Shown: one piece after another, positions 50,071 to 62,512 of the stretch
How the letters are laid out: the number at the start of each line of letters is the position of its first letter
How positions within the stretch are numbered: the first letter of the stretch is position 1
DNA from: Ecdyonurus torrentis
Lineage: Eukaryota > Arthropoda > Insecta > Ephemeroptera > Heptageniidae
Direction of reading: 5' to 3'
Assembly: GCA_949318235.1 (NCBI GenBank)
Contig: OX439136.1
Span: 1,419,585-1,483,584 of the forward strand
DNA length: 64,000 bases
Position numbers and translations under genes: made by a program
The notes under the pieces: generated by a model
Database searches by the model: none
Seen by the model: the letters and a program-made list of their open reading frames with translations, nothing else
What the model was told of the DNA's origin: nothing

Positions 50071-50990
50071 TGTAACATAGTGTACAGTTTCAGACAAATG
50101 AAAGGTAACCATTTAAGCATGTTGCTATTTTGTGCACCTCAAGCTTATGTGTTAGCAATATTATCACGTCATATTCACGTGTTTTGATGCACGCTCAGGT
50201 GTAGCGTTATGTATCAGGTGAGCTGCTTTAGCCAGCAAGCCAAACATTGCTCAGGTGTAGCGTTATCTATCAGGTGAGCTGCTTTAGCCAGCAAGCCAAA
50301 CACTGCTCAGATGTAGCGTTATCTATCAGGTGAGCTGCTTTAGCCAGCAAGCCAAACACTGCTCAGGTGTAGCGTTATCTATCAGGTGAGCTGCTTTAGC
50401 CAGCAAGCCAAACATTGCTCAGGTGTAGCGTTATCTATCAGGTGAGCTGCTTTAGCCAGCAAGCCAAACACTGCTCAGGTGTAGCGTTATCTATCAGGTG
50501 AGCTGCTTTAGCCAGCAAGCCAAACACTGCTCAGGTGTAGCGTTATCTATCAGGTGAGCTGCTTTAGCCAGCAAGCCAAACATTGCTCAGGTGTAGCGTT
50601 ATCTATCAGGTGAGCTGCTTTAGCCAGCAAGTCAAACACTGCTCAGGTGTAGCGTTATCTATCAGGTGAGCTGCTTTAGCCAGCAAGCCAAACATTGCTC
50701 AGGTGTAGCGTTATCTATCAGGTGAGCTGCTTTAGCCAGCAAGCCAAACATTGCTCAGGTGTAGTGTTATCTATCAGGTGAGCTGCTTTAGCCAGCAAGC
50801 CAAACACTGCTCAGGTGTAGCGTTATCTATCAGGTGAGCTGCTTTAGCCAGCAAGCCAAACATATGTGTCGTGATTCACGTCAATATGACGTAATACTAT
50901 AGTTTTCACATAAGCTTGAGGCTTGCAAAAAAGCAGCAAGTTTAAACGGTTACCTTTCATTTGTGTGAAACTGTACATATGTTACAGTAC
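50071..50990. mobile_element. Inverted-repeat element enclosing a 56-bp satellite
   Basis: Arms 50072-50186 and 50868-50988 share GTACAGTTTCAGACAAATGA-type ends and CTCAAGCTTATGTG / CACATAAGCTTGAG. Between them 50193-50866 is about 12 units of 56 bp (GCTCAGGTGTAGCGTTATCT start). Confidence 0.85.
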
Positions 50991-51149
50991 TGTTACTATA
51001 CTGTTACTATGTACTGTTACTATACTGTACTATGCTCACGCTGTGTACCCCAACGCATAGAAGACAAAATAACATTTTGTTACGAAGCTAACTTACTAAA
51101 GAGCAATATGTTATATTATACATTGAGCCACTAAATTACATGTTCATAT

Positions 51150-51312
51150 TTTCATGTCTACATATTTACTGGAGCTTCTGCTATGTAAAACAGACAGCTG
51201 GAAATACAACAGGCAGACGTACATTTGTAAAGTGTAGATATAGGTCATTGTTTAGAAATTTGTTAAGTGTATAGAAGCTCCATCTTGATGCAACAAGACC
51301 AATATGATTTTG
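51150..51312. repeat. Decayed relative of the 1-230 palindrome
   Basis: Shares TTTGTAAAGTGTAGAT and GAAGCTCCATCTTGATGCAA with the first element. Confidence 0.5.
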
Positions 51313-52234
51313 CCACATTTTGTCTCGCTCCAGCAGACCCTTACCTTCTATCTATCTCTGTGCTTTACTATCATATCAACATTAGCAATTATCTTGTACA
51401 CTAATTAACTTAATTACCCACAATTAACTCTTACTCAAACTTTTAATTGCCTATGTGCGTACCTTTTTTTTTTTAACTTCTAATAATACCCTAATAATAA
51501 AAAAAAATTAACAAGAAAAAATATAATTGTATTTACAAATTTATAATAATTAATAAATTATAATACTTTTTGCATATAAAAAAGTGATTTAAAAACATTT
51601 CATCTAATATTTATATTTTTAACATGCATATTTTATTATTAATATTATTAAATTTAATTTCAATAAATTACAATAAATCTATACACGACATTTATCTTTC
51701 ATTATTTCTTGCATCCACATTTGCAGACATTTTGTTGTGATTTTTAATGATATAAAACCAAATTATACAGCTTTGGATACTTCTTGTATCATATTCATAT
51801 ATATAGTAGCTACGTCCTTATATGTTGAACAGCAAATTTCAAAGTAAAAGTGTCAATCTTGTGAAAGCACAAAGAAAATGGTAATAAACTTGAAATTGAC
51901 AAAATGCAGAGGTTTAAGAAGGTCATGCTTACATTGAAACCTAACTTACTTGAGCAAGTCATCAACTTCACAAAATTGACACTTTACTGTATTATAGCCT
52001 GTATTATCAAGCTTTTTTTTTTATTTTTTATAACAATTATTATTATTTATTTTTTTATTATTATTATATATATATATATTTTTTTTTACACTGTAGTTTT
52101 GGATGTACAAGACACATTAAAGAATCCTGATGCGTTATTTTTTGCCAACTCTTGCCTGAGGCTGAAAAGTAACAACAAGTACAGCTAGTATACTTTTCTA
52201 CAGCTCAACAGGGGAGACAAAATAACACAAAAGC
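51313..52234 (+). other. Intergenic, AT-rich
   Basis: Nothing recognised; short T and AT runs near 52012-52086. Confidence 0.45.
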
Positions 52235-52858
52235 GGACAAAAAACAGGGAGTGTAACACCCTAGTTACACCCCTTTTTGGGCCTTAGGGGCCTCCAAACA
52301 GGGGGGGGGGGGGGGGGGCACGTCCACAATTGTGGACTTGCTCATATGGCCAGTCCGAGCCTGGACCTAACATAACTAACATAACTTTATATATGAATAC
52401 AAAAATTATCAAAAGTCATTCCATATCCTTTTTTTTTTTTTTTAAGTATTTTTGAAATTAAACAAAACAGATAACAGAAAAGAACAAAATAAATACGTAT
52501 TACGATATTTAAAAACTGTAACTATGTGCTACATACACATATTATACACAATAATACAGCATTCAGTACAAACATATTGACTTTAAATCTACAAAATGTC
52601 CTAACTCAAGTGTTCAAAATATTAAACATGTCCCAACTGCAAGAACAATTTGAATCAGACAGAGCAATAAATTTTAATAGAGAGAGAGAGCAAAACTGAT
52701 GACACCATGTGAACACCACTTTCTTGCTCTCAAAATAGTGAATTCAAAATTTTAAATTTCAAGTATGCGTCTCATTTCTTGAGTATAGCCTCACGAACCC
52801 TTGGGCTCACACTGAATGTGTAAGCAATTTAAATATAGAAATATCAGCATCTCTGGCC

Positions 52859-53149
52859 TTACTTAGCCTCACAGTATAAGTTGTATGTAGAGGTGGAGGT
52901 GTCACGTGGCACACAGTTTAGTTATAATGTTTATATAAGTGTCGTACATCATTGTAATGACATTATATCAATCAAAGAAGAGATTTACTTGAGCACATCA
53001 CAGTACAGTACAAGACTACACACTGCTCTTCTTTGATTGATAATGTCATTACAATGACGTACGACACTTATATAAACATTATAACTAAACTGTGTGCCAC
53101 GTGACACCTCCACCTCTCCATACAACTTGTACTGTGTGGCTACGTAAGT
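52859..53149. mobile_element. Palindromic MITE with about 120-bp arms
   Basis: TTATATAAGTGTCGTAC, GTGCCACGTGACACC and TCTTTGATTGAT occur in both arms, inverted. An outer pair (CCTCACGAACCCTTGGGCTC / GAGGCTACACAAGGGTTGAG) lies at 52790 and 53250. Confidence 0.78.
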
Positions 53150-53502
53150 CCATATAGCTAATACTGCAAACTTTAGTGATCCATGAGGTCACAGTTCTGC
53201 AATATTAAATGTACGTAGCGCAGGTTACAAGATATCTCTCCAGCTTGTGAGGCTACACAAGGGTTGAGAAGGGCCAAATATCCCCATTTATCATTGGAAG
53301 GGGTATTTTTTTCTTGGGGCAGAATCTCTTTATACGGACTTTTTCAAGTTTACATATACAAAGTCACTTTTACTTTGAGCTTATAAAGTTGTTCTATCAT
53401 AATACATAAATTATTAACTAAATAAATATATTCAAATATATAAATATAATATAAGACAAGGAGAAAAATAAACACAACATAATAAATAATTGATTGATTG
53501 AT

Positions 53503-53675
53503 TTACGTGGATACTTTGAGAGGTGCAAGAGAGGAGGAAGGAGGTGACTTTCTTGTAGAGTCTGGTGCCACCGTCTCGGTGCTTGAGCTTACTTTAGCCT
53601 TATTGTCTTCTGATTTCTCTCCTGCTTGGAGTCGAAGCCAGGTCTCTCCGAGGGCTTTAGCGAAGTGATCGTCCA
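53503..53675 (-). CDS. VGLL4: VGLL4 terminal exon with TDU2
   Basis: Acceptor ATATTTGCAG. The first 2 nt complete the Val that opens VDDHFAKALGETWLRLQ. A Ser/Pro/Lys-rich tail follows and ends in PLKVST and TAA at 53505-53503. The arrangement TDU2 plus short Ser/Pro tail is the same as in vertebrate VGLL4. Confidence 0.95.
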
Positions 53676-54579
53676 CTGCAAATATAACACAAGTTATTTC
53701 AAGCTTGGCAAATCAGCTACTGCGGGATTTGACTACAAAATTGTTAAGAAAAAAAATTGTGAAATTTTGTACAGTTATACATTAGAGGATAAGGTATCTT
53801 CAAAATTGGAAAAAAAAAAAAAAATTGGTGGTTCACCATGCTAGATTTTAATTTTTGATTTTTTTTTTTTTTTATTATTATTATTATTTTTTCAAGTTTT
53901 AGTCTCATAAGAGCCCATGTTAATTTCAATAGCTATTTACTCTCTTATCTGATGGTCACGGGTTCTGAAAATTGTTACCATAGGTTACATGTTAACTTTC
54001 AAATGTCATCATAAAGTTTCCAAGTTTTCCTGTTATATTTTGCGATACAATTAAGAGTTAAATTAGAAGTTGACGCTTCAAGCTAGATCATATTTATGTA
54101 CCTGATAGGCCAGTCAGCTGAGTGGAGTTACTGGCTGGTGCGCGCTCTGCCAATGATGTAGGAGACTTTCTGTCTGACGAGGGGTTGGAGGAAGTCACTG
54201 GGGTCGGGAACAACGCCAGGTAGTCACGCCCAAGGGAGCGACGGAAGTGCTCGTCAATCACCGTGTCAGATTCTAAAGTCAAATCATAATGTAATTAGTT
54301 ATGATACCTGCAAACATTCCTACCTACGTTATAGTTTGCATTGTCTTATGTCATTATAATTACCAGCAATTATTTACTAATTAAAACAAAACAAAAATCT
54401 TTCAAAGCTCTGTTTATTTTTTCTTTCTTCCTTCCCCTTATATTTAATTTTAAACATATCTGATTTTTGCAAAAAATCACCAATTTAGGGGAAGTTTAAT
54501 TTTTGTAAAAAAAAAAAAAAAAAAAAAAAAACTGTCAATTAGGTAGATTTTTTTTTTTTTAGTTCTTTGATAACAATAA

Positions 54580-54610
<31 letters not shown>

Positions 54611-55331
54611 CAATTTCACTTACATCCGCTTCCGTTTCTATACTCACTACGCATGCGCAGTACGTCAAAACGGAAGCGGAAGTGAGCGAAATCGCTTAGT
54701 CAGCCTAGAAACCATTGTTCCTTATGCCAGCTAGTACGTAACTTTCAATTAATGTTAATTACCATTTTCCTCCTCTGCTGAAGATCCTGAAGAATGAGAA
54801 ATTGGAGTAGCACACGTGATGACAGTCACCCTCTCATTGGCTGACATCTGCTTGTAACCTGACTTATGATTGGTCGAGACTCGCAGAGCAGAGCTGTGAT
54901 TGGCTCTGGCGGGAGATATTTTGTTGTCATTGTTTGACGTAGGTTTGCGACGTGTTGACATATCCAGGGGCGCCATTTCATTAGAACAACTGAAAGTTAA
55001 AAAAAAAATATTACAATTAAAACATTATCCTTATGTGCATTTATGTTCCCAAACCTAGCTGGGACTGAAAACCCACATAACCGGAACTACATGTTAAAAT
55101 GTACTGATCATTTTGTTATTTATTAAGCCTCCCGAAATCTCGAACTCAAAATTTATTTATACATGCGCTGAGAGCAAAGGCCGTTACCGAACCTACGCCA
55201 CAGCTACACCTTGCTCTCACGCTAGCTTGGCGCCAGCATATAGTTTGCATAAACTATTTGACTACATATCTATTGACGTAACAACATTATATATATACGT
55301 AAAATATTGCATCAATGTAGCAATAAGAGCA

Positions 55332-55369
<38 letters not shown>

Positions 55370-55444
55370 ATTATGAAAGTGTTAATAATTATAATAATAA
55401 TTTTTTTGCAATATTATTATATAAGTTGCTAATTTACTGCTATT

Positions 55445-55488
<44 letters not shown>

Positions 55489-56023
55489 AAAGGAAAGGAA
55501 AGGAAAGGAAAGAAAAGGAAAGAAAAGGAAAGGAAAGGAAAGGAAAGGAAAGGAAAGGAAAGGAAAGGAAAGGAAAGGAAAGGAAAGGAAAGGAAAGGAA
55601 AGGAAAGGAAAGGAAAGGAAAGGAAAGGAAAGGAAAGGAAAGGAAAGGAAAGGAAAGGAAAGGAAAGGAAAGGAAAGGAAAGGAAAGGAAAGGAAAGGAA
55701 AGGAAAGGAAAGGAAAGGAAAGGAAAGGAAAGGAAAGGAAAGGAAAGGAAAGGAAAGGAAAGGAAAGGAAAGGAAAGGAAAGGAAAGGAAAGGAAAGGAA
55801 AGGAAAGGAAAGGAAAGGAAAGGAAAGGAAAGGAAAGGAAAGGAAAGGAAAGGAAAGGAAAGGAAAGGAAAGGAAAGGAAAGGAAAGGAAAGGAAAGGAA
55901 AAGGAAAGGAAAGGAAAGGAAAGGAAAGGAAAGGAAAGGAAAGGAAAGGAAAAGGAAAGGAAAGGAAAGGAAAGGACATTATATGAAATAATAATTTCAA
56001 TTAATTAAATATTTAATTTTAAG

Positions 56024-56122
<99 letters not shown>

Positions 56123-56378
56123 TTAATAGTTTAAATTTGTAATTTTTTAAAAGTAAAATTAGTAAGGCGAGGGAAACATTATTGGTTACATACAGTACAC
56201 AGCACATGTAGCTATAAGGTGAAGTTCAATACTGAAGTAATATATTGTACTTACTTGGTGGTGGGCGGCAAAGTCCTGGGTTCAGTCCTAGGTCTGGCTA
56301 AGAGAGGACAAGGACGACGTTCACGTCGCCACCTCGCACTGGAGCTCAACTCCTTGCATACCACGTGGTCACGGGGCT
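53503..56378 (-). CDS. VGLL4: VGLL4/Tgi (TDU-domain TEAD co-repressor), last four coding exons
   Basis: The exons in transcript order are 56378-56255, 54989-54763, 54272-54102 and 53675-53503, all GT-AG and phase-consistent, giving 230 residues plus TAA. Two TDU motifs are plain: VIDEHFRRSLGRDY and VDDHFAKALGETWLRLQ, with the V-x-x-H-F and L-G residues that contact TEAD/Scalloped. The second begins right at an exon junction, as in vertebrate VGLL4. A VTVITCATP segment upstream matches the VITCA motif of VGLL4. Known role: binds TEAD in the nucleus and represses Yorkie/YAP targets in the Hippo pathway. The 5' exons were not found up to 64000. The gene converges with WDR44. Confidence 0.95.
53702..54052 (+). 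repeat. Dispersed 350-bp family copy filling a VGLL4 intron
   Basis: Occupies most of the 426-bp intron between the two TDU exons; matches 35391-35722. Confidence 0.72.
54102..54272 (-). CDS. VGLL4: VGLL4 exon with TDU1
   Basis: Acceptor TTTGACTTTAG, donor TATCAG|GTACAT. It encodes ESDTVIDEHFRRSLGRDYLA followed by a Ser/Pro-rich spacer ending STQLTGLS. The spacer between the TDUs is longer than in vertebrates. The 426-bp intron that follows is largely a dispersed repeat. Confidence 0.95.
54610..54712. mobile_element. Small palindromic element, copy 2
   Basis: ACATCCGCTTCCGTTT...AAACGGAAGCGGA around ACGCATGCGC; same family as 14296-14402. Lies in a VGLL4 intron. Confidence 0.65.
54763..54989 (-). 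CDS. VGLL4: VGLL4 exon with the VITCA motif
   Basis: Acceptor TTAACTTTCAG, donor AAATG|GTAATT. It encodes CSNEMAPLDMSTRRKPT, a polar stretch, then NERVTVITCATPISHSSGSS. The VITCA block is conserved in VGLL4 just ahead of TDU1. Phase 1 at the 3' end fits the TDU1 exon. Confidence 0.87.
55185..55240 (-). repeat. Single diverged unit of the 58-bp satellite
   Basis: The reverse complement reads GCGCCAAGCTAGCGTGAGAG followed by CAAGGTGTAGCTGTGGCGTA, as in the array at 10041-10627. Confidence 0.8.
55449..55976 (+). repeat. Poly(A) plus (AAAGG)n expansion, about 98 units
   Basis: A-run 55449-55486, then about 490 bp of AAAGG with rare A insertions. It lies in a VGLL4 intron, so the transcript would carry (CCTTT)n. 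ORFs on both strands here are artefacts. Confidence 0.95.
56026..56119 (+). repeat. (GA)n microsatellite
   Basis: About 46 GA units, 50 bp after the AAAGG tract, so purines dominate one strand for about 670 bp. Confidence 0.95.
56255..56378 (-). CDS. VGLL4: Probable VGLL4 upstream coding exon
   Basis: Acceptor TGATGTTTCAG (weak pyrimidine tract), donor ACCAA|GTAAGTAC. It encodes PRDHVVCKELSSSARWRRER and an Arg/Pro-rich remainder. The open frame needs 2 nt from an earlier exon and leaves 2 nt, which the next exon completes. The Arg-rich composition resembles the basic region of VGLL4 but is not diagnostic. Confidence 0.65.
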
Positions 56379-56739
56379 CTGAAACATCACACATCACTCT
56401 TTGTTAATATACTGAAGTATATTATATAGAGCAGTATCATAACATCAAGTATATCATTGTATGTATATAGCATAGCACCTCTGTACTGTACTGTACCTCA
56501 ATGTTGTTATTAAATATAATTGAACATAAAATGTACAAAAATCATCAAGGAAATTCTATCTTGTAAATCACTTCTATTTCCCTTAAAGATACATACTAAC
56601 AAATTATTGACATTAATTTTATCATATATTCAATTTATACATTTTTTAACTTTTTTGTATTATTTTGTATTACTTTTAATTTTTTTACTGTGACGAAAGA
56701 GAGATTTGATCTTAAAGTTATTTATTTGTTAATATATTA

Positions 56740-56827
<88 letters not shown>

Positions 56828-57660
56828 AAAAATTATAAATTAAAGAATATACAAATTACAATTGAGCTAACTTAAGAAGAATAGAAGAACAAATAAATTT
56901 AAATCATGATATTATCAATCCCCGTCCGATATTATATTATTATAAATTATAGTATATACATTATTATACTGTAGTATGTACTGTATAGGTATAGTATATT
57001 CAATTGCTCGCTGCTATAGCCCAAAATATAATTGTATAGAGCTTGTCGATTTAGCGCGCGGGGTAACGCGGGGAACGAGCCCCTTTAACATTACGCAGTT
57101 ATGGGTAGTAAAAACACTTTTTCTTATTATTTTTTTAATTTTTATTATTTTTATTTTATTTTATTTTATTTTTTTTCGATTTTTGAGAAAACTACTTCAC
57201 TGATTGCGGACAAATTAAAATGATAAATAGGCATTATACTTTGACGTGTTTTAAGATATAAATTTTTTTTTAAGTATATTCTTAAACCTTCATTGAAATA
57301 ATAAAAATTGTTCATCAAAAATTGATAACAAACAAAAATTGTTGGCTTTATAAGCACGTAAAAATGTGGCCACAATTTCTGATTTAAATTTTACCGCGGC
57401 TTTCACTGCAAGTTGTGTTTCAAGAAAACAACAACAACAAAAACAAAAACAAAAAAAGGTCCACAGAATGGTTAAGGATTAAGAACCCTGCCCTAATATA
57501 GAAGTTATGAGTTTTTCCCGCACTTATAATTCCTGTCATTGGCTACATCGCACTACACCAGTAAGCACCATTGATTTAAGACTTTTTTTTTTTTTTTTGC
57601 AAAAAGTCATTGTTCTCAAAAACTTAAAAACATTTAAAATAAAGAAGGATAAAAAAAAAA

Positions 57661-57693
<33 letters not shown>

Positions 57694-58236
57694 GAAATAA
57701 ACACCACGCATGCATATTAAAACAGTTATAAACTTAAGTTAAAATATTATAATAAACTCATGAAAATGATTCCAGTTTCAAATTACAATAATTACCTCCC
57801 CCCCCCCCCCCCCCTGACTTCCTTCAAAATGTAATAATATATTCAGTTCGACAGCTACTGTATGTAATTTTGTCTTGTTTTAGGTCCATTAATGAATAAA
57901 ACATGAAGTAATAATTTAACAATATTAAAAAGTAAGAAAATTGTTGGTGCTACTGGTTTTTAAATTTTTTCTAAGAACACATTCTTTAAAACATACCATC
58001 AACAAAATTATTATTATATACTCCGCAAGGCAATTGGGTCCTGGCGCCTTTTTTTATTTCTTCTTCACTATATAATATTAAACATCAAGCTATTGCAATA
58101 AATATTTCATAGGGATAAAAATGTCTTATTAATTATTTTGAGTCGACATGAAAAAGAAGGAAAAATTCTTGAAATTGTTTTTAGATTTGAAGTAATTTGT
58201 TTTTATGTGGTACGTTTTTCCTGCCAAAATAATTAC

Positions 58237-58240
<4 letters not shown>
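56379..58240 (-). other. VGLL4 upstream intron or 5' flank
   Basis: AT tracts (56750-56826), an A-run (57651-57690) and a C-run (57798-57814). 57030-57230 shares TTTAGCGCGCG and TTTAACATTACGC with 19296-19345, so it is a dispersed repeat. No further exon seen. Confidence 0.45.

Positions 58241-58241
<1 letters not shown>

Positions 58242-58270
<29 letters not shown>
58242..58270. repeat. (CT)n microsatellite
   Basis: About 14 CT units. Confidence 0.9.
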
Positions 58271-58276
<6 letters not shown>

Positions 58277-58314
58277 ATTACTTTTTATTTCTTATTCTTA
58301 TTTTTAATACACAG

Positions 58315-58437
<123 letters not shown>

Positions 58438-58569
58438 TAGTATAGTATCATGCCATCCGATGTTATGGAAAAAATTTAATCTAATTATTTTTAGTTAAGT
58501 GACTTTTAAAGTATTTTGTTTCATAATCAGCAGTATATAATATACTACATATTTATACTATATTTACTA

Positions 58570-58708
<139 letters not shown>

Positions 58709-58797
58709 TACTCAATTCAGGAATTTATCAAAATGATAAGAATATAAGGACTCCATTTAAATTCATATAAGTTTTACTTGTTTTTTTAATAATATTG

Positions 58798-58828
<31 letters not shown>

Positions 58829-59139
58829 GTAATAATATTACATTGCGTGCATTTTTTTTCTCGTTAGTGACAATCATTTCTAGATGTTTTGCAAAAAAAG
58901 CAATGATAAGCTCGCACCTAACGCGATATATGCATTGTATTTTGATGAGTATAGAGGAGATTTGATGAGAGAAATGGATTAAAGAATTTAGAATTTCAAT
59001 TTATGTGAATAAAATTATATTTTACATTCCAGAGTCTTAATACAGTATAATGTATTAATTTCTAAAATATTAATTATAACATTATCTTTTCCTCCCAGCC
59101 TTACTTAATTAATATAAGTGCCTTGTTTTAGAGGAAATT

Positions 59140-59142
<3 letters not shown>

Positions 59143-59223
<81 letters not shown>
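59143..59223. repeat. (GA)n microsatellite
   Basis: About 40 GA units. Confidence 0.95.
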
Positions 59224-59225
<2 letters not shown>

Positions 59226-59933
59226 AAAAATGTGGACGTATTTCAACAATTTCTACAAATCACAGCAACGCAGTAATTCAAAATCGTAAATAAATTAAGC
59301 ATTTCCTGTCTTTAAAAAAAATAAAATAAAAAATAACTAGAATTTACTCTTTCTCTCTCCCCCTCTCCTATTTCTCCTTACTCTGATATAATAAATAATG
59401 TAAGTTATAATCAGTGCCTATCATACAAGAAAGAGGCTACCGTATATTTTGGAATTTATAACACTTTGATATACCCTCAAGCTAATACAAAAAAAAAAAA
59501 AAAAAAAAAAAAAAGTAGATTAAAATCATTTCATTTTTAATCTATATCAACCCTGGTTAAAAAAAAAAAAACTTAGACGTATATTAAAAAAAGGTAAGTT
59601 TTCTCCCGACTTTAAGGCGCCTTTAAATATTATTTTTCTATAACTAAAGCGTTTAAGGGGCCGTGTATGTTGGTAATCCCCATAAACAAAGCACGGGAAA
59701 TCGTATTTACGCCGTCAAATTGTCAATTTTGTATCTAGAAACTTGAAATTAGAGCATTAAATTGTAAATAAAATTCTGCTTTGAGCGGCGTTAACAATTT
59801 TTTTTAAAGATATGCAGGAAAAAAGATATTAATTTTTCAATTAAGCAAATGAAAATTAATAGCTGTAGTAAGAATTTTCATAAGTTGGTACTTTGATTTA
59901 TTTTCAGGTATATCAGGTATAGGTATAGTAAAG

Positions 59934-60396
59934 TTGCAATAAAAAGTAAGTGAAAAAAGAGAGATAAAAGGGATTAATGCTACCTGACAACACGACCCAA
60001 TTAACTACGCGTCAATGATTTTGATAACCCGAGAAGTAATTTTCACAGTAAATCAAATTTATTTTAGATGTTAGTTTTATTAAAAATCATACATATTTCT
60101 TTTTTGATCGAAGTTCTAGTGATATTTTTAACTACCGTGATTTTAAAATAATGAGTAGTATGTAATATTTTTTATTTGAATATATTACTTTAATATGAAG
60201 CTATAACTTCGATCAAAAAAGAAATATGCATGATTTTTAATAAAACTAACATTTAAAATAAATTTGATTCACTGTGACTGTTACTTCGCAAGTTATCAAA
60301 ATCATTGACGCATAAAATAATTGGGTCCCGTGTTGTCAGGTAGCAGGTAATCTCTTCTATTGAAAAACTGCTCTTTGTTCACTTACTTTTTACTGC
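59934..60396. mobile_element. Large inverted-repeat element
   Basis: Arms of roughly 180 bp carry GCTACCTGACAACACG / CGTGTTGTCAGGTAGC and TCTTTTTTGATCGAAGTT / AACTTCGATCAAAAAAGA. No ORF. Confidence 0.75.
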
Positions 60397-61424
60397 ACTT
60401 TTTGACTTACAAAGGTGCAGCAGTTCTATTGTATTATATACAGTACGCAGACTTATTGACGACAGTAAATGTTACCACTAAAATAAATATGCAACTTTAC
60501 TAAAAAATTATCAAAGTTTGAAATTAATTATAAAAAAATCTATTGATAATATAAAAATTTTATCAACAGGCCTCAAAGCGAAATTTTATGCTGATTACAG
60601 CATAATAAATTTCAGTCATAATTACATCATATTCAGAGGGAGAGAACGTAAATACTAAAAGTCTCTTTTGCATGCTAATCTTACGGAGACTGTTTCAACA
60701 TACACGGTCCCTTAAGGGGAAAATATCGACCTTGAACCTGGTAGGAAGGTCTTTTAAACGTTTTTTATGTAATGTTCAGACTACGTTCATTCAGAACTCT
60801 GGAGCCGCCAGGGCAATCATCTCCCCCCACCACCAAACACCTTTCAGCTTTTTTATATACCACGCTGGCTTGCTTTTTTTTTTTTTTTTTTTTTAGCTTC
60901 ATTCAAAAAAGCCACGCAAGGCTTTTGAAGACGAAGACGCTTTCGTGATTTTAAAATAAGTTTCTGATGTGGCTTTTATCTGCGTTGCTGAATGGAGGAA
61001 TTAAAATTACTCCTTTTTATTTTATTTTTATATATATTATTATTATATTTTTTATGTTTTTTTTTACTCAAATAGAAATACAAATCACGATTAAATGTTT
61101 CCAGTACTTTAAACATTGATTGAACATTGTAGTTGAACATTGTAGTTGAACATTGTAGTTGAACATTGTAGTTGATTATTTAATGAATTTTTTTATTATT
61201 TAAAATTACTACAAACAATTTTGTATAATAATTATTATACGTATCGTATATTTATTTGTAAATTTTATTATTTATTTATTTTTCTATTCATTAAATAATT
61301 CATTTATAATATCATAGTTTAAATATAGATTATATGCTATAAAAAATAATTATTTAAATTTAAATAATTTGGGGGGGGGGGGTCCGTAGTTATTCATTTA
61401 CTGATGTGCATTTAATTTTATATT

Positions 61425-61473
<49 letters not shown>

Positions 61474-61877
61474 AATAAATAAATAAAAAATCGCAGCCCT
61501 CCATGCAGATATTCTACAAATGCAAACGAACGACGTATAATAATCACCAAGGAAAACAATTCAACTGAAAAACAATTACACATTTTCTAAAGTTGAGCTG
61601 TTACAAAAAGAAATATATTTGCTTCAATTTATTAATGAAAAATATATAATTAAGTAATTATTGTTAATTATCCCGCCTTGTATTCTAGGAAATACAAGTC
61701 AGTAAAGAGACATTTCAAATTGTACAATTTTTTTTTTCCCACACCAAGTTTTTATATCGATTAAAATTAACTTTATTTTTTTTTTCTTTTCAATATAGAA
61801 GTATTTAAATTACACAGAAAGAATAAACGTAAATTATGCTCAATTTATGTCGTAGCATAATCAATATACTTAATTAG

Positions 61878-61884
<7 letters not shown>
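60397..61884 (-). other. Upstream of VGLL4, mostly AT-rich
   Basis: 60670-60870 is GC-richer and unassigned. 61110-61172 has four units of TGAACATTGTAGT. A (CT)n tract lies at 61426-61470. Confidence 0.4.

Positions 61885-61931
<47 letters not shown>
61885..61931. repeat. (AT)n microsatellite
   Basis: Directly follows TTAGAACAAC, the inverted form of a motif found near other AT tracts. Confidence 0.9.
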
Positions 61932-61933
<2 letters not shown>

Positions 61934-62512
61934 CGGCATCATGTTTATGCTATATGTATAACATAGTTATTATTTATTATATGTATTGTATTATAGCTTA
62001 CAATACTATACATATAATAAATTGTAGCATTATAGATTGCGCTCTATATTGAACAAATTGTGCTGAAAATAAGCTAGCAAAATTATGACGCAATTATTTT
62101 TGTCCGTGTGTATACACTATATTATAGTATAAGTATATTACTATTATACTTTATTCTTCTTCTAATTCTCCTCTCTCTCTCTCTCTCTCTCGCTCTCTCT
62201 AGTTTTTTTTTCTCAAGAAATACCAGAAATTTGTCAATTTTATACCATATAGTAATTGATAGAAGAAGATCATTAACGCAAATGAATACATTTTTCTAAT
62301 GATTAGTATGTATTATTAGTATGATTATTATTAGTAATTATTACATAGCTTGATTACAACAACATAATTTATGCTGTATAATGCATAAAAATGCATCATA
62401 ATTATTTATGCCATTTCAAATTATCAAAATTTAACATAAATAAATACAGGAATACGATTTTTTTTCCGCCGATGTATCTTTTTATTTCATTTTTCTCAAG
62501 CACACTTGTTGC

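Noticed and set aside
55426..56000. 186-codon ORFs rich in Lys-Glu-Arg or Phe-Leu-Ser-Pro
   Set aside because: Artefact of the (AAAGG)n tract on either strand.
60848..60859. TATATAAAAAAG on the - strand as a VGLL4 promoter
   Set aside because: No initiator or coding start follows (the first ATG frame stops after nine codons), and such strings are common in this AT-rich DNA.
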